The notes: a model not told the origin generated them from the letters alone. Numbered from the stretch's first letter, positions 10,618 to 17,604 are shown. The stretch: 64,000 nucleotides of DNA from Kordiimonas sp. SCSIO 12610 (GCF_024398015.1 NZ_CP073747.1:2539001-2603000); one strand, 5' to 3'. Numbers and translations: made by a program.

Positions 10618-11153
10618 GTTATTTCCTTGTATAAACAAAAGGGCTAATCAGCCTGTTTCAATTATCTGAGGGAGTATTATTTTTTAGCTCGATTATGCCT
10701 AGCAATGATACAGGACCAAGCTATAGCGTTAAGGACTACTATAAGCTTTATAAGAATGCTGTCTCGTTGACAGATAAAGTAATAGCACTCATCATGAATA
10801 CTCCATTTCTTTAACCTTATGGTTCGAGCTGGTGGCTTGTTTAATCCCGTCCACCGGCTCATTTCTTGCTAGCATCACAATTGACGCTCACTCTCAAGCG
10901 ACTATGAATATTATTTCCCAGCAGCATGAAGCCTGTATGCTAGGCTTGATTATTGATCTTAAATCTAACAATCATTCCCCGCTTAATTCTCTTATGCACT
11001 TAGCTGCGATATCAAAGTGAACTGATCTTTAGTTTCGTCACACAGTGCTTACTAAAGAGCAGATTTTGATATTCCAGACGAACTTTTGGAGAAAACCCCA
11101 ACTCTAAAATACACAGAAAAAGTGCCTAACTTATATAAATGAACCGCAAAGTT
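10618..11153. other. Gene-poor stretch with possible decayed peptide unit
   Basis: 536 bp without an intact gene. At 10826-10860 a stem-loop, and just after it on the minus strand a short frame MMSAITLSVNETAFL, lie in the same order and spacing as the stem-loop and GG-leader start of the two cassettes upstream. A 22-residue frame ending at about 10861 carries HSRLRVSVNCDA, distantly like the HVDRVTISIDLKA block of the small cassette gene. I read this as a decayed third unit, with low certainty. Confidence 0.35.
10826..10860 (-). ncRNA. Stem-loop of possible third cassette
   Basis: Plus-strand arms GAGCTGGTGG (10826-10835) and CCACCGGCTC (10851-10860) pair at nine of ten positions. It stands where the stem-loops at 12028-12064 and 13015-13043 stand relative to their peptide genes, and one stem pair differs by a two-sided change. 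Confidence 0.4.
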
Positions 11154-11321
11154 CTAACCAAGCATCAGAGAACCGAGCATCAAAACAACACCTACTAGTC
11201 CCATAATTACTGCATAGTTTGATAAATCTTTCCTCTTTGTGCCAAAGATTCTTTTAGCAGCAAATATAGACAAAACTCCAAGTAACATCGCGAGCATAAC
11301 TATTATTATTTGCTTCTCCAT
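11154..11321 (-). CDS. Small two-helix membrane protein, candidate immunity protein
   Basis: About 55 residues, not matched to a known family. Two hydrophobic helices (IIIVMLAMLLGVLSIFAA and YAVIMGLVGVVLMLGSLML) flank a basic loop KRIFGTKRKD, so both ends should face the same side of the inner membrane. A start 22 codons earlier at 11387 is also possible; the shorter form is preferred because it begins at the first helix. It lies downstream of a GG-leader peptide gene with a second small membrane gene between, the usual place of bacteriocin immunity genes. That role is inferred. Confidence 0.5.
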   Translation of the reverse strand: MEKQIIIVMLAMLLGVLSIFAAKRIFGTKRKDLSNYAVIMGLVGVVLMLGSLMLG

Positions 11322-11435
11322 GATATTAACACTTTCTAAAACATTGATATCAGCTATCCAAATGGCAATAAACTTGAGCATCATCACTCAGCTAGAATTA
11401 CAATTTTATTAACTTTTAATAGTTCAATTTAACAC

Positions 11436-11633
11436 TTAGCCGTTCTCTGACTTATCTTGATCTTGCCTTATAGCCGTAGTAAAACTCCAAATTAGCAGCA
11501 GGAAAACAGTCCCGAAACCAACGGTCTTTATTACCGATTTTACGGCGGGGTCCAGTGAACCAAACACAATGCCAAGCCCTAATCCAACAGCCAAAAAAGC
11601 AAATGCCAAAAAGAGCATGTATTTCTTTGTCAT
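11436..11633 (-). CDS. Small two-helix membrane protein, candidate immunity protein
   Basis: 65 residues with two membrane helices (about 5-24 and 36-54) and a charged tail RQDQDKSENG. No family is recognised. The ATG at 11633 is preceded by AAGGA at a spacing of about 10. It follows the 80-residue GG-leader peptide gene by about 120 bp, with a strong stem-loop between, and precedes another small membrane gene. Position and size suggest an immunity protein for a pore-forming peptide; no sequence similarity supports this. Confidence 0.55.
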   Translation of the reverse strand: MTKKYMLFLAFAFLAVGLGLGIVFGSLDPAVKSVIKTVGFGTVFLLLIWSFTTAIRQDQDKSENG

Positions 11634-11708
11634 CTGATTATATCCTTCTATCTAGCTCCATTAAACCAACAGAATAACAGATGTTTATTCTGAATATTAA
11701 CAATGAAT

Positions 11709-11738
11709 GTGTTGGCAGAAAACTGCCAACACTTTTTT
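11709..11738. terminator. Strong stem-loop downstream of GG-peptide gene
   Basis: GTGTTGGCAG (11709-11718), loop AAAA, CTGCCAACAC (11723-11732), then six T on the plus strand. For the minus-strand peptide mRNA it is a perfect 10-bp stem 15 bp after the stop but without its own T-run. It may mainly protect or process the 3' end of the peptide message rather than end it. Confidence 0.65.
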
Positions 11739-11752
11739 AACATAACCCAAAG

Positions 11753-11995
11753 TTATAATAATTCGGCTACGCCGACGCCGATAAATATTCCAGAAGCAAC
11801 ACTCGAAATCCCGACGCCTGCCAAGAAAATTCCGCTACCCAGTACAGCTGCGGGTGCAGCGGCAATAGCTAGTGCCACGCCGCCAAAAATCGCTAAGCCA
11901 GATGCAATATTCGTCAAGCCTTCTGCGGTGTCCCCACCGCTTACAAAGTCGAGTTCAAAATCATTTAGTTCCATAATTCCAGTATTTGTGTACAT
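11753..11995 (-). CDS. GG-leader peptide precursor, hydrophobic glycine-rich core
   Basis: 80 residues. The leader ends in MELNDFELDFVSGG, the double-glycine form cut by C39-peptidase exporters; the core of 59 residues is very hydrophobic and rich in Gly and Ala (GLAIFGGVALAIAAAP, GIFLAGVGISSVASGIF), with GxxxG-like spacing as in two-peptide pore-forming bacteriocins. The ATG at 11995 is chosen because GGAATTAC upstream matches the ribosome site layout of the sister cassette; the internal Met at position 8 has no proper spacing. It is preceded by a stem-loop and followed by another. A membrane-active secreted peptide is the likely product; activity is unproven. Confidence 0.72.
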   Translation of the reverse strand: MYTNTGIMELNDFELDFVSGGDTAEGLTNIASGLAIFGGVALAIAAAPAAVLGSGIFLAGVGISSVASGIFIGVGVAELL

Positions 11996-12011
11996 TATGT
12001 AATTCCATTTC

Positions 12012-12197
12012 TTAAATGTTATGGATCGGAGCCAGTGGTTGTCTTGAAAGCTGCCACTGGTTCCAACTTAATTGCTGACCATCACCATTGATGCCAGCCT
12101 TCAAATCAATCGAGATAGTCACTCGATCAACATGAAGCCCTTTAATGAAGCTGTAGTGATTAAAAACCGTTTGCTTTAGCATCTTATACAACTTCAT
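12012..12197 (-). CDS. Small cassette protein, second copy
   Basis: 61 residues from the ATG at 12197 (or 65 from the ATG at 12209, which overlaps the stop of the upstream gene as ATGA). No known family. Its first 47 residues, from KLYKMLKQTVFNHYSF through GDGQQLSWNQ, match the product at 13033-13176 almost exactly; this copy continues for 14 more residues because the stop codon is lost. A basic N-terminus and alternating strand-like DRVTISIDLKAGI are the visible features. It sits between a DUF2059-like gene and a GG-peptide gene in both copies, so it likely serves the peptide. Confidence 0.55.
   Translation of the reverse strand: MKLYKMLKQTVFNHYSFIKGLHVDRVTISIDLKAGINGDGQQLSWNQWQLSRQPLAPIHNI
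12028..12064 (-). ncRNA. Stem-loop before GG-peptide gene, second cassette
   Basis: Plus-strand GGAGCCAGTGG (12028-12038) and CCACTGGTTCC (12054-12064) pair at ten of eleven positions around a 15-base loop. It lies about 30 bp upstream of the GG-peptide start and overlaps the 3' end of the small cassette gene. It matches 13015-13043 in position. Confidence 0.6.
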
Positions 12198-12205
12198 AAT
12201 TCTGT

Positions 12206-12649
12206 TCATTCTCCGTTCACGCTCTGTGTCGCGCGCTCAAACGCGGCCTTACTTGCAGCTTGCCCCCATGATTGTACTAGCTGCTGCATTCCTTGTTCCA
12301 TCGATGCGGAGCCACTTAAAAATTTCTGCCCAATATCAGAACGATAGAAACTGAGCACTTGATTAATTTCGTCTTCTGTGAAGGCTTTTTTATATAGCTC
12401 TGCCACCTCGGACAGCAGGCTTGGCGCTTCTTTTGCAAACTCTTCCTCAAAGACTCTCAAGGTCACAGCTAGTGCCTCAGGGTCTGCATTTGGTGATCCT
12501 TGAGTTATGGAGGCTTTGCTGCGCTCGTGCATGCCCAGCACCATCTGACCGATCATCAAATTCATCTTGGTAATGGTCATTAATTCATGCACAGCCTTTG
12601 TAAAGGCATCTTCAGCTTCGATATCAATAATCGGTGTTTGAATATTCAT
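12206..12649 (-). CDS. Cytosolic DUF2059-like protein, second copy
   Basis: 147 residues, predicted helical, with no signal peptide. The segment YKKAFTEDEINQVLSFYRSD followed by IGQKFL is the core of DUF2059 (PF09832), whose members normally carry a signal peptide, so this is an unusual cytosolic form. It differs from the copy at 13185-13628 at about ten positions. The ATG at 12649 matches the start of that copy; AGGGA lies upstream. It precedes the small cassette gene and a GG-peptide gene in both copies, suggesting a role in peptide handling, self-protection or stability. The molecular function is unknown. Confidence 0.7.
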   Translation of the reverse strand: MNIQTPIIDIEAEDAFTKAVHELMTITKMNLMIGQMVLGMHERSKASITQGSPNADPEALAVTLRVFEEEFAKEAPSLLSEVAELYKKAFTEDEINQVLSFYRSDIGQKFLSGSASMEQGMQQLVQSWGQAASKAAFERATQSVNGE

Positions 12650-12657
12650 GGATTTCA

Positions 12658-12742
12658 TCCCTAAAAAACGGGGGCATTAATGCCTGCTGTTTTCTTATTG
12701 TTCGGTTTCAACATCCAAGTATGCTGTTCCTTCATCCATAAA
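12658..12742 (-). pseudogene. Internally deleted fragment of the C39 ABC transporter gene
   Basis: Two separate pieces of the transporter 3' end are joined here. The Walker-B part (MDEGTAYLDVETE, transporter bases around 13878-13919) is fused out of frame to the last codons (NKKTAGINAPVF, around 13632-13686). Both parent sites carry TCGGTTT at the join, so about 195 bp was lost between short direct repeats after the duplication. The fusion meets a stop three codons after the join and is not functional. Confidence 0.8.
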
Positions 12743-12745
12743 TCT

Positions 12746-12774
12746 GTATTCGGCACTATATAGGTACCGAATAC
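12746..12774. ncRNA. Stem-loop after GG-peptide gene, first cassette
   Basis: GTATTCGGCAC (12746-12756) and GTACCGAATAC (12764-12774) pair at ten of eleven positions around a 7-base loop, starting 10 bp after the stop of the GG-peptide gene. There is an A-run on the plus side. It matches in position the stem-loop at 11709-11738. Confidence 0.55.
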
Positions 12775-12783
12775 AAAAAAATC

Positions 12784-12984
12784 TTAAACAAAAATTTGAT
12801 CTACATCACCATTACCATTAGTAGTAAAGAATGTGATTCTTTGTGCCTGCACTGGGTTCGCAAGCTCATCTGGGAACGGATTTAAAATCACAAACTGGCC
12901 TTCTTCGAAACCTGCTGCTGACAAATCAACAGTGCCTCCAGAAACAGAATTTTGCTCATCTAAAGTTAGATCCATAGTCTTCAT
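12784..12984 (-). CDS. GG-leader peptide precursor, acidic core
   Basis: 66 residues. Leader MKTMDLTLDEQNSVSGG with the double-glycine cut site; the core of 49 residues is acidic and not strongly hydrophobic (TVDLSAAGFEEGQFVILNPF and a C-terminal NGDVDQIFV), quite unlike its partner from the second cassette. It has no cysteine. The ATG at 12984 has GGAG at a spacing of 6, so the ATG four codons earlier is rejected. A stem-loop lies on each side. It may be a secreted toxin, a signal peptide or the partner of a two-peptide system; this cannot be told from sequence. Confidence 0.68.
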   Translation of the reverse strand: MKTMDLTLDEQNSVSGGTVDLSAAGFEEGQFVILNPFPDELANPVQAQRITFFTTNGNGDVDQIFV

Positions 12985-13014
12985 AACATACTCCATATTA
13001 AGTTAATGTGGATC

Positions 13015-13043
13015 GGAGCCAGTGGTTTGCTGCTACTGGTTCC
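13015..13043 (-). ncRNA. Stem-loop before GG-peptide gene, first cassette
   Basis: Plus-strand GGAGCCAGTGG (13015-13025) and CTACTGGTTCC (13033-13043) pair at nine of eleven positions around a 7-base loop. It contains the stop codon of the small cassette gene and lies 31 bp before the GG-peptide start. Confidence 0.5.
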
Positions 13044-13176
13044 AACTTAATTGCTGACCATCACCATTGATGCCAGCCTTCAAATCAATCGAGATAGTCA
13101 CTCGATCAACATGAAGCCCTTTAATGAAGCTGTAGTGATTAAAAACCGTTTGCTTTAGCATCTTATACAACTCCAT
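13033..13176 (-). CDS. Small cassette protein, first copy
   Basis: 47 residues from the ATG at 13176 to a TAG at 13033. No family is known. It is conserved almost perfectly with residues 1-47 of the second copy, which argues that it is translated. The start lies 8 bp after the stop of the DUF2059-like gene, and its stop falls inside a stem-loop. The sequence starts MELYKMLKQTVFNHYSF, has one strand-like block (DRVTISIDLKAGI) and ends GDGQQLSWNQ. The repeated order DUF2059-like, small gene, GG-peptide gene implies a shared role, perhaps as a leader-binding or immunity factor; that is inference. Confidence 0.55.
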   Translation of the reverse strand: MELYKMLKQTVFNHYSFIKGLHVDRVTISIDLKAGINGDGQQLSWNQ

Positions 13177-13184
13177 AATTCTGT

Positions 13185-13628
13185 TTAGTCTTCGTTCACA
13201 CGTTTTGTTGCACGCTCAAACGCGGCCTTGCTTGCAGCTTGTCCCCATGATTGCACTAGCTGCTGCATCCCTTGTTCCATCGAAGCGGAGCCGCTTAAAA
13301 ATTTCTGCCCAATATCAGAACGATAGAAACTGAGCACTTGGTTAATTTCATCTTCTGCGAAGGCTTTTTTATAAAGTTCAGCCACTTTTGAAAGCAGGCT
13401 CGGCGCTTCTTTCGCAAACTCTTCCTCAAATACTTTCAAGGTCATAGCTAGTGCCTCAGGGTCTGCATTTGGCGATCCTTGAGTGATGGAGGCTTTACTG
13501 CGCTCTCGCATACCCAGCACCATCTGACCAACCATCAAATTCATCTTGGTGATGGTCATTAATTCATGCACAGCCTTTGTAAAGGCATCTTCAGCTTCGA
13601 TATCAATAATCGGTGTTTGAATATTCAT
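13185..13628 (-). CDS. Cytosolic DUF2059-like protein, first copy
   Basis: 147 residues, nearly identical to the product at 12206-12649 (about ten differences). It has the DUF2059 core YKKAFAEDEINQVLSFYRSD and lacks a signal peptide. The ATG at 13628 is preceded by AAGGA and follows the transporter stop by 11 bp, so it is translated from the same message. DUF2059 has no fixed biochemical function. Cytosolic location and coupling to both peptide exporter and precursor suggest handling of precursors before export or protection of the producer. Confidence 0.72.
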   Translation of the reverse strand: MNIQTPIIDIEAEDAFTKAVHELMTITKMNLMVGQMVLGMRERSKASITQGSPNADPEALAMTLKVFEEEFAKEAPSLLSKVAELYKKAFAEDEINQVLSFYRSDIGQKFLSGSASMEQGMQQLVQSWGQAASKAAFERATKRVNED

Positions 13629-13639
13629 GGATTTCGTCC

Positions 13640-15859
13640 TTAAAAAGCGGGAGCATTAATGCCTGTAGTTTTCTTCTTGTTCGGTTTGGTTATTTCTTCA
13701 TTTGACGGCTTAAGATTACTGACATGTTGCAGATCTGTCTCGTCAGCGATAAAAACCTCTTGCAACACACCATTTTGCATGGCCATTACGCGTTTTGCCG
13801 ACTTTATAGTTTCCGGTCTGTGGGCGATAATGATACGGGTAATACCGAGGTTCGCGATTGAGGCATTGACCATGCGCTCGGTTTCCACATCCAAGTGTGC
13901 TGTACCTTCATCCATAAACAGTATCTTTGGGTTGCGGTACAAGGCGCGCGCAAGCATCAAACGCTGTTTCTGGCCGCCCGATAGGGTTGAACCCATATCA
14001 CCAACAAGACTTTCATAATTCATCGGCATCGCCATAATCTCATCATGGATCATCGCCTGCTTGGCGGCCCTGATGATGGATGGCATATCCGCACTATCAT
14101 CAAAGAAAGAGATATTCTCGGCGATTGACCCCGCAAACAGATCATCTTCCTGCATCACAACGCCGATTTGTTTTCTGAAAGCCGTGAGGCCGTATTCATT
14201 AATCGATTTGCCATCGATTAAAACATTGCCTGCTGTTGGCTTAAACAGGCCCGTCATGATCTTCAGGAGGGTGGTCTTACCACAGCCCGATTGCCCGACA
14301 ATAGCAACGCTTTCCCCTGCTTTGATATCCAGATTAATGTTCCGCAGCACATCAGGACCATCCATTGCATACCGATACTGGATATTTTCGCATGATATCG
14401 CACCCGTGATCGGTTGTTGGTCAATCGCGTTTGACAGTTCGCTATTGGTTTGCTCTTCATCCGCGTGCGCGATATCCGCAATCCGCTCCAGATGAAGGCC
14501 AAGCATTCTGAACTCAATCGCACGTTCTACTAGCGCGGAAGCTTTCTCTGTGAAGTTGCGCTTATAGGACATGAAGGCGAAGATCATCCCAACGGTAAAA
14601 CCATCACCAGCAAGCACCAGATTAACAGCAACATACACGAGGATAATCAGTTCAATTCCGAAGATGCCAGCGTTCGCACTCCCGAACCAGATGCTTAGTT
14701 TCTGGAATTTGGCATTCTCATTGATTGTATCCGCATAGCGGTTCTGCCAGAAGCGTTGTCGCTCTTCCTCGCCGCCAAACAGCTTCAGGCTCGTGATCCC
14801 ACGCACGCTCTCCATAAAGGTGGTTTGCTCTTTTGCCTGCGCCACAATCACATCTTCCTGCCGGGTGCGAAATGGCTTGTAGGACGCCATACGAAGCGCA
14901 AAATATAGCCCCCACGCGCCAAGCGCGATCGCAGCTAAGGTTGGGCTATAGACAAACATCAGGATCAGAGTGGTCAGCGCCATCAGGCCATCAATGAGGC
15001 TGGCAATTAGGCCTTCCGTCAGCATATTCTTAATTGGTGTCATGGAGCCAAAGCGCGAGACAATATCGCCAATATGGCGTTTCTCAAAAAAGTCGACTGG
15101 CAGCTTGAGGAGGTGGCGGAACAAGTTCCCCACCATCTGGAAGGAGAGCATACTGCCGAAGTATAAGAGCACATAGCCTCGGAGCGTCTGCGCCACCATG
15201 TTGATAAGTGTAAAACCACCAAAACCGAGTGCCAGCACAAGCAAAAGATCAGTATCAAATGTGGTCAGAACTTCGTCAACAGCAATCTGAAGATAAAAAG
15301 GGCTCGCAAGCACAAAAAGCTGTAACACTACTGACAGAATAAGTACCTGAATGAGATTACGCTTGAGCCCAAACATTCTCCCCCATAAGTCAGAGAGTTT
15401 AAGGGTGTTTTTTTCCTCGCGTTTTTTGAACTTTTCTGTTGGTGTTAGTTCAAGCGCGACACCCGTGAAGTGTTTGGAGAAGTCCTCAGTGTTATAAACC
15501 CGTTCGCCGTGGGCAGGATCATGAACAATATATTTGTTTCGTGATACAGATTTCAAAACCACGAAATGGTTCATACCCCAGTGAAGGACTGCAGGTAATC
15601 TGAGTTGATCAACAGCCTCGAGCGGCAATTTCACCGGCCTTGTTGTGAAATCAAGCTTTGTCGCTACATCCATGACAGAACGCAAGGTCATGCCCTGCAT
15701 GGAGGTCGCGTATTTACGACGAAGGGTAGCGAGGTCGGTTCGATACCCGTAATACCCCGCCACCATCGCAAGTGATGCAAGACCACATTCCGCCGCTTCA
15801 TTCTGACGAATGACCGGAAGGCGTGAACGCCCTGATAAATTTAGAAAATGATCTTGCAT
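13640..15859 (-). CDS. Peptidase-containing ABC transporter (C39 bacteriocin exporter)
   Basis: 739 residues in the inner membrane. An N-terminal C39 cysteine peptidase (Cys25 in QNEAAECGLASL, His98 in HWGMNHFVVL, Asp114 in VHDPAHGE) cuts leaders after GG; then come six membrane helices and an ATPase with Walker A GQSGCGKTTLL, signature LSGGQKQRL and Walker B ILFMDEG. This is the complete PCAT layout of CvaB and similar microcin exporters. It follows the HlyD-type gene and one GG-peptide gene and precedes two more peptide units, so it should process all three. No TolC homolog lies in the island; a chromosomal one would be needed to cross the outer membrane. Confidence 0.93.
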   Translation of the reverse strand: MQDHFLNLSGRSRLPVIRQNEAAECGLASLAMVAGYYGYRTDLATLRRKYATSMQGMTLRSVMDVATKLDFTTRPVKLPLEAVDQLRLPAVLHWGMNHFVVLKSVSRNKYIVHDPAHGERVYNTEDFSKHFTGVALELTPTEKFKKREEKNTLKLSDLWGRMFGLKRNLIQVLILSVVLQLFVLASPFYLQIAVDEVLTTFDTDLLLVLALGFGGFTLINMVAQTLRGYVLLYFGSMLSFQMVGNLFRHLLKLPVDFFEKRHIGDIVSRFGSMTPIKNMLTEGLIASLIDGLMALTTLILMFVYSPTLAAIALGAWGLYFALRMASYKPFRTRQEDVIVAQAKEQTTFMESVRGITSLKLFGGEEERQRFWQNRYADTINENAKFQKLSIWFGSANAGIFGIELIILVYVAVNLVLAGDGFTVGMIFAFMSYKRNFTEKASALVERAIEFRMLGLHLERIADIAHADEEQTNSELSNAIDQQPITGAISCENIQYRYAMDGPDVLRNINLDIKAGESVAIVGQSGCGKTTLLKIMTGLFKPTAGNVLIDGKSINEYGLTAFRKQIGVVMQEDDLFAGSIAENISFFDDSADMPSIIRAAKQAMIHDEIMAMPMNYESLVGDMGSTLSGGQKQRLMLARALYRNPKILFMDEGTAHLDVETERMVNASIANLGITRIIIAHRPETIKSAKRVMAMQNGVLQEVFIADETDLQHVSNLKPSNEEITKPNKKKTTGINAPAF

Positions 15860-15887
15860 ATTTTACTATACGACTAGCCTATTGAAG

Positions 15888-16067
15888 TTACATTGCTGGT
15901 TGGCTAGGAACTTTTGGCCGATCAGGAACCGTATTTGGACCAGTTGTTGCACAAGGTGAAAAGAAAAATCTCTCTTGGCCCGTTACAGGATCAAAGTATG
16001 ATTCTACTGAACCTGCACCGCCATTCACCATTTCAATCTCATTTATATTTAACTCAGAAATTTGCAT
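15888..16067 (-). CDS. GG-leader peptide precursor, proline-rich core
   Basis: 59 residues. Leader MQISELNINEIEMVNGG with a double-glycine site; the 42-residue core has aromatic ERFFFSPC, one cysteine, and a proline-rich tail ending KVPSQPAM. The ATG at 16067 is fixed by AAAGGAG six bases upstream; frames opening further upstream at 16166 lack this. The gene lies between the adaptor and transporter genes, 28 bp before the transporter. No similarity to known bacteriocins is recognised, and the core is unlike the two other precursors. Two hairpins, at 16095-16108 and 16118-16140, lie upstream. Confidence 0.7.
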   Translation of the reverse strand: MQISELNINEIEMVNGGAGSVESYFDPVTGQERFFFSPCATTGPNTVPDRPKVPSQPAM

Positions 16068-16094
16068 TTTTATCTCCTTTAAAGTTGTCATTAT

Positions 16095-16140
16095 GCCCAA
16101 TACTGGGCGGTTATATTGGAAGCGTTTGCTCCCTGCTTCC
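16095..16140. ncRNA. Two small hairpins before first GG-peptide gene
   Basis: GCCCA (16095-16099) with TGGGC (16104-16108), and GGAAGC (16118-16123) with GCTTCC (16135-16140). They lie between the HlyD-type gene and the 59-residue precursor, about 30-75 bp before its start, again placing stem structures ahead of a peptide gene. Confidence 0.4.
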
Positions 16141-16192
16141 CACCTTGAAAAGGAATCCTCAATCAAAATGGCGAAGTTCCTAAATATCCTTT

Positions 16193-17446
16193 TTATCTAC
16201 CCTTCACGGCTCTGAGTGGTTCCAGTATCCAATCGACAAAACTGCGGTCTTCTAAGATGATATTGGCCTCTAGTTGCATGCCTGATTGAAGCGCTATTTC
16301 ACTGCCGGCAATATCAAGCGTGGACTGCTCCAGTGAGGCTGTAACCCGATATACAGGTTCCTGTAGCTGAAACGGTGTTACAAGCTCATTGGGAGAGAGA
16401 ATGGTTTTAGTAACTTTCGTGATTTCCGCGGGGAATGAACCAAACCGTTGATAGGGAAATGCCGCATACAACAGGCGCACTTCCTGCCCTGCTTTTACAA
16501 AGCCAACAGCACGACTTGGCACAAACAATTCAGCTGTTAGTTCACTGTCTTCTGGTAAGATCGTCAGAATGGGTTGCTGTGGCAAGACACTTTGACCAAT
16601 AGTACTTGTGGTAATTGAAGCCACTCTTCCAGATACAGGTGCCTTGATCACATAGGCTTCACGGCCCAGAAGCTCTACTTCACGTGTATCTGTGTCAATT
16701 AACTGAGTGTTCAGGCGTGCAATGCGTGCTGCAGTTTCGTCCGGCAGTTGTGACAACCTAATCCGCAACTGAGCGAGCCGTGCTTTAGCATTTTCAAATT
16801 CTTGCTCACGCAATTTACCTTGCGCTTGCTGGCTAAGCCATGTCTGGCGGCGACGTTCTGATTCTGCCTTTGATATATACCCCTTAGCCAGAAGTTCCTG
16901 CACATCAGCATAAGCTGTTTCAGCCGAAGTCGTGATTTCACGTTGAAGCTTTATCTGGCTTTGCAGCGACGAGGTTTCCAACTCAATGGCATCCATCTCG
17001 GCTTTCATGCGGCCTTGCTCAGACGCTAAATGGTTCTCTTCAAGTACAATCTGATTTTTTATATTTTGCCGTTGTTCCTCTATAGCCAGCAATGAACGCG
17101 CTTCAACAGAGCTTTGACCATCAGTCAACTGTGCGGCTTCAACGGAAAGGATAACATCACCAGCTTGAACAGTATCACCTTCAGCGACATTAAGCGACTT
17201 AAGTGTACCAAAGCGACCTGCCTGTATTTTCACAAGGCCACCTGTTGGAACCAAGTACCCGGGTACACGTTCAGTCCGAGCATAAGAGCCTGTGAAGAGA
17301 ACAATCAATGCAATCGTAATGAGAATTGCCAGTAGAGTGGTGATCAATTTGAAGCTGACTGGAGCGGTTAAGAATACATCCCCGTGTAGCTTCTGCTTTT
17401 TAGCCTCTAAGGCTTCAGAACGAAATAAACTCATTACTAAACTCAA
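16193..17446 (-). CDS. HlyD-family secretion adaptor
   Basis: 417 residues. A short cytosolic tail, one membrane helix (about 34-53, LITTLLAILITIALIVLF), then a periplasmic adaptor with lipoyl-like halves around a long coiled coil (about 115-260) and a C-terminal beta-barrel region. It is of the CvaA/HlyD type that joins a peptidase ABC transporter to TolC. It is the first gene of the minus-strand operon, followed by a GG-peptide gene and the transporter. A CRP-like palindrome lies about 160 bp upstream. The ATG at 17446 has a weak ribosome site. Confidence 0.9.
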   Translation of the reverse strand: MSLVMSLFRSEALEAKKQKLHGDVFLTAPVSFKLITTLLAILITIALIVLFTGSYARTERVPGYLVPTGGLVKIQAGRFGTLKSLNVAEGDTVQAGDVILSVEAAQLTDGQSSVEARSLLAIEEQRQNIKNQIVLEENHLASEQGRMKAEMDAIELETSSLQSQIKLQREITTSAETAYADVQELLAKGYISKAESERRRQTWLSQQAQGKLREQEFENAKARLAQLRIRLSQLPDETAARIARLNTQLIDTDTREVELLGREAYVIKAPVSGRVASITTSTIGQSVLPQQPILTILPEDSELTAELFVPSRAVGFVKAGQEVRLLYAAFPYQRFGSFPAEITKVTKTILSPNELVTPFQLQEPVYRVTASLEQSTLDIAGSEIALQSGMQLEANIILEDRSFVDWILEPLRAVKGR

Positions 17447-17604
17447 AAATACTAAACATTAACAACTACTCTAAAGAGTTAAACTTATTGCCTGAGTTTT
17501 ATAGTACAGGTTTTTATTAACAGTCTAAGGTTGCTGCTTAGGTAAATAAACCATGCATTCGTCTTGCCTGAGAAACAGACATAAGCGAATAGTTTAAAAA
17601 AATC

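Noticed and set aside
10677-10862. A 61-residue minus-strand frame starting MSRWTGLNKPPARTIRL
   Set aside because: It begins inside the stem-loop at 10826-10860, has no ribosome site, and the conserved pattern with the cassettes lies in another frame.
15888-16166. 92-residue form of the GG peptide at 16067
   Set aside because: The upstream extension lacks a ribosome site, while AAAGGAG is exactly placed for the ATG at 16067.
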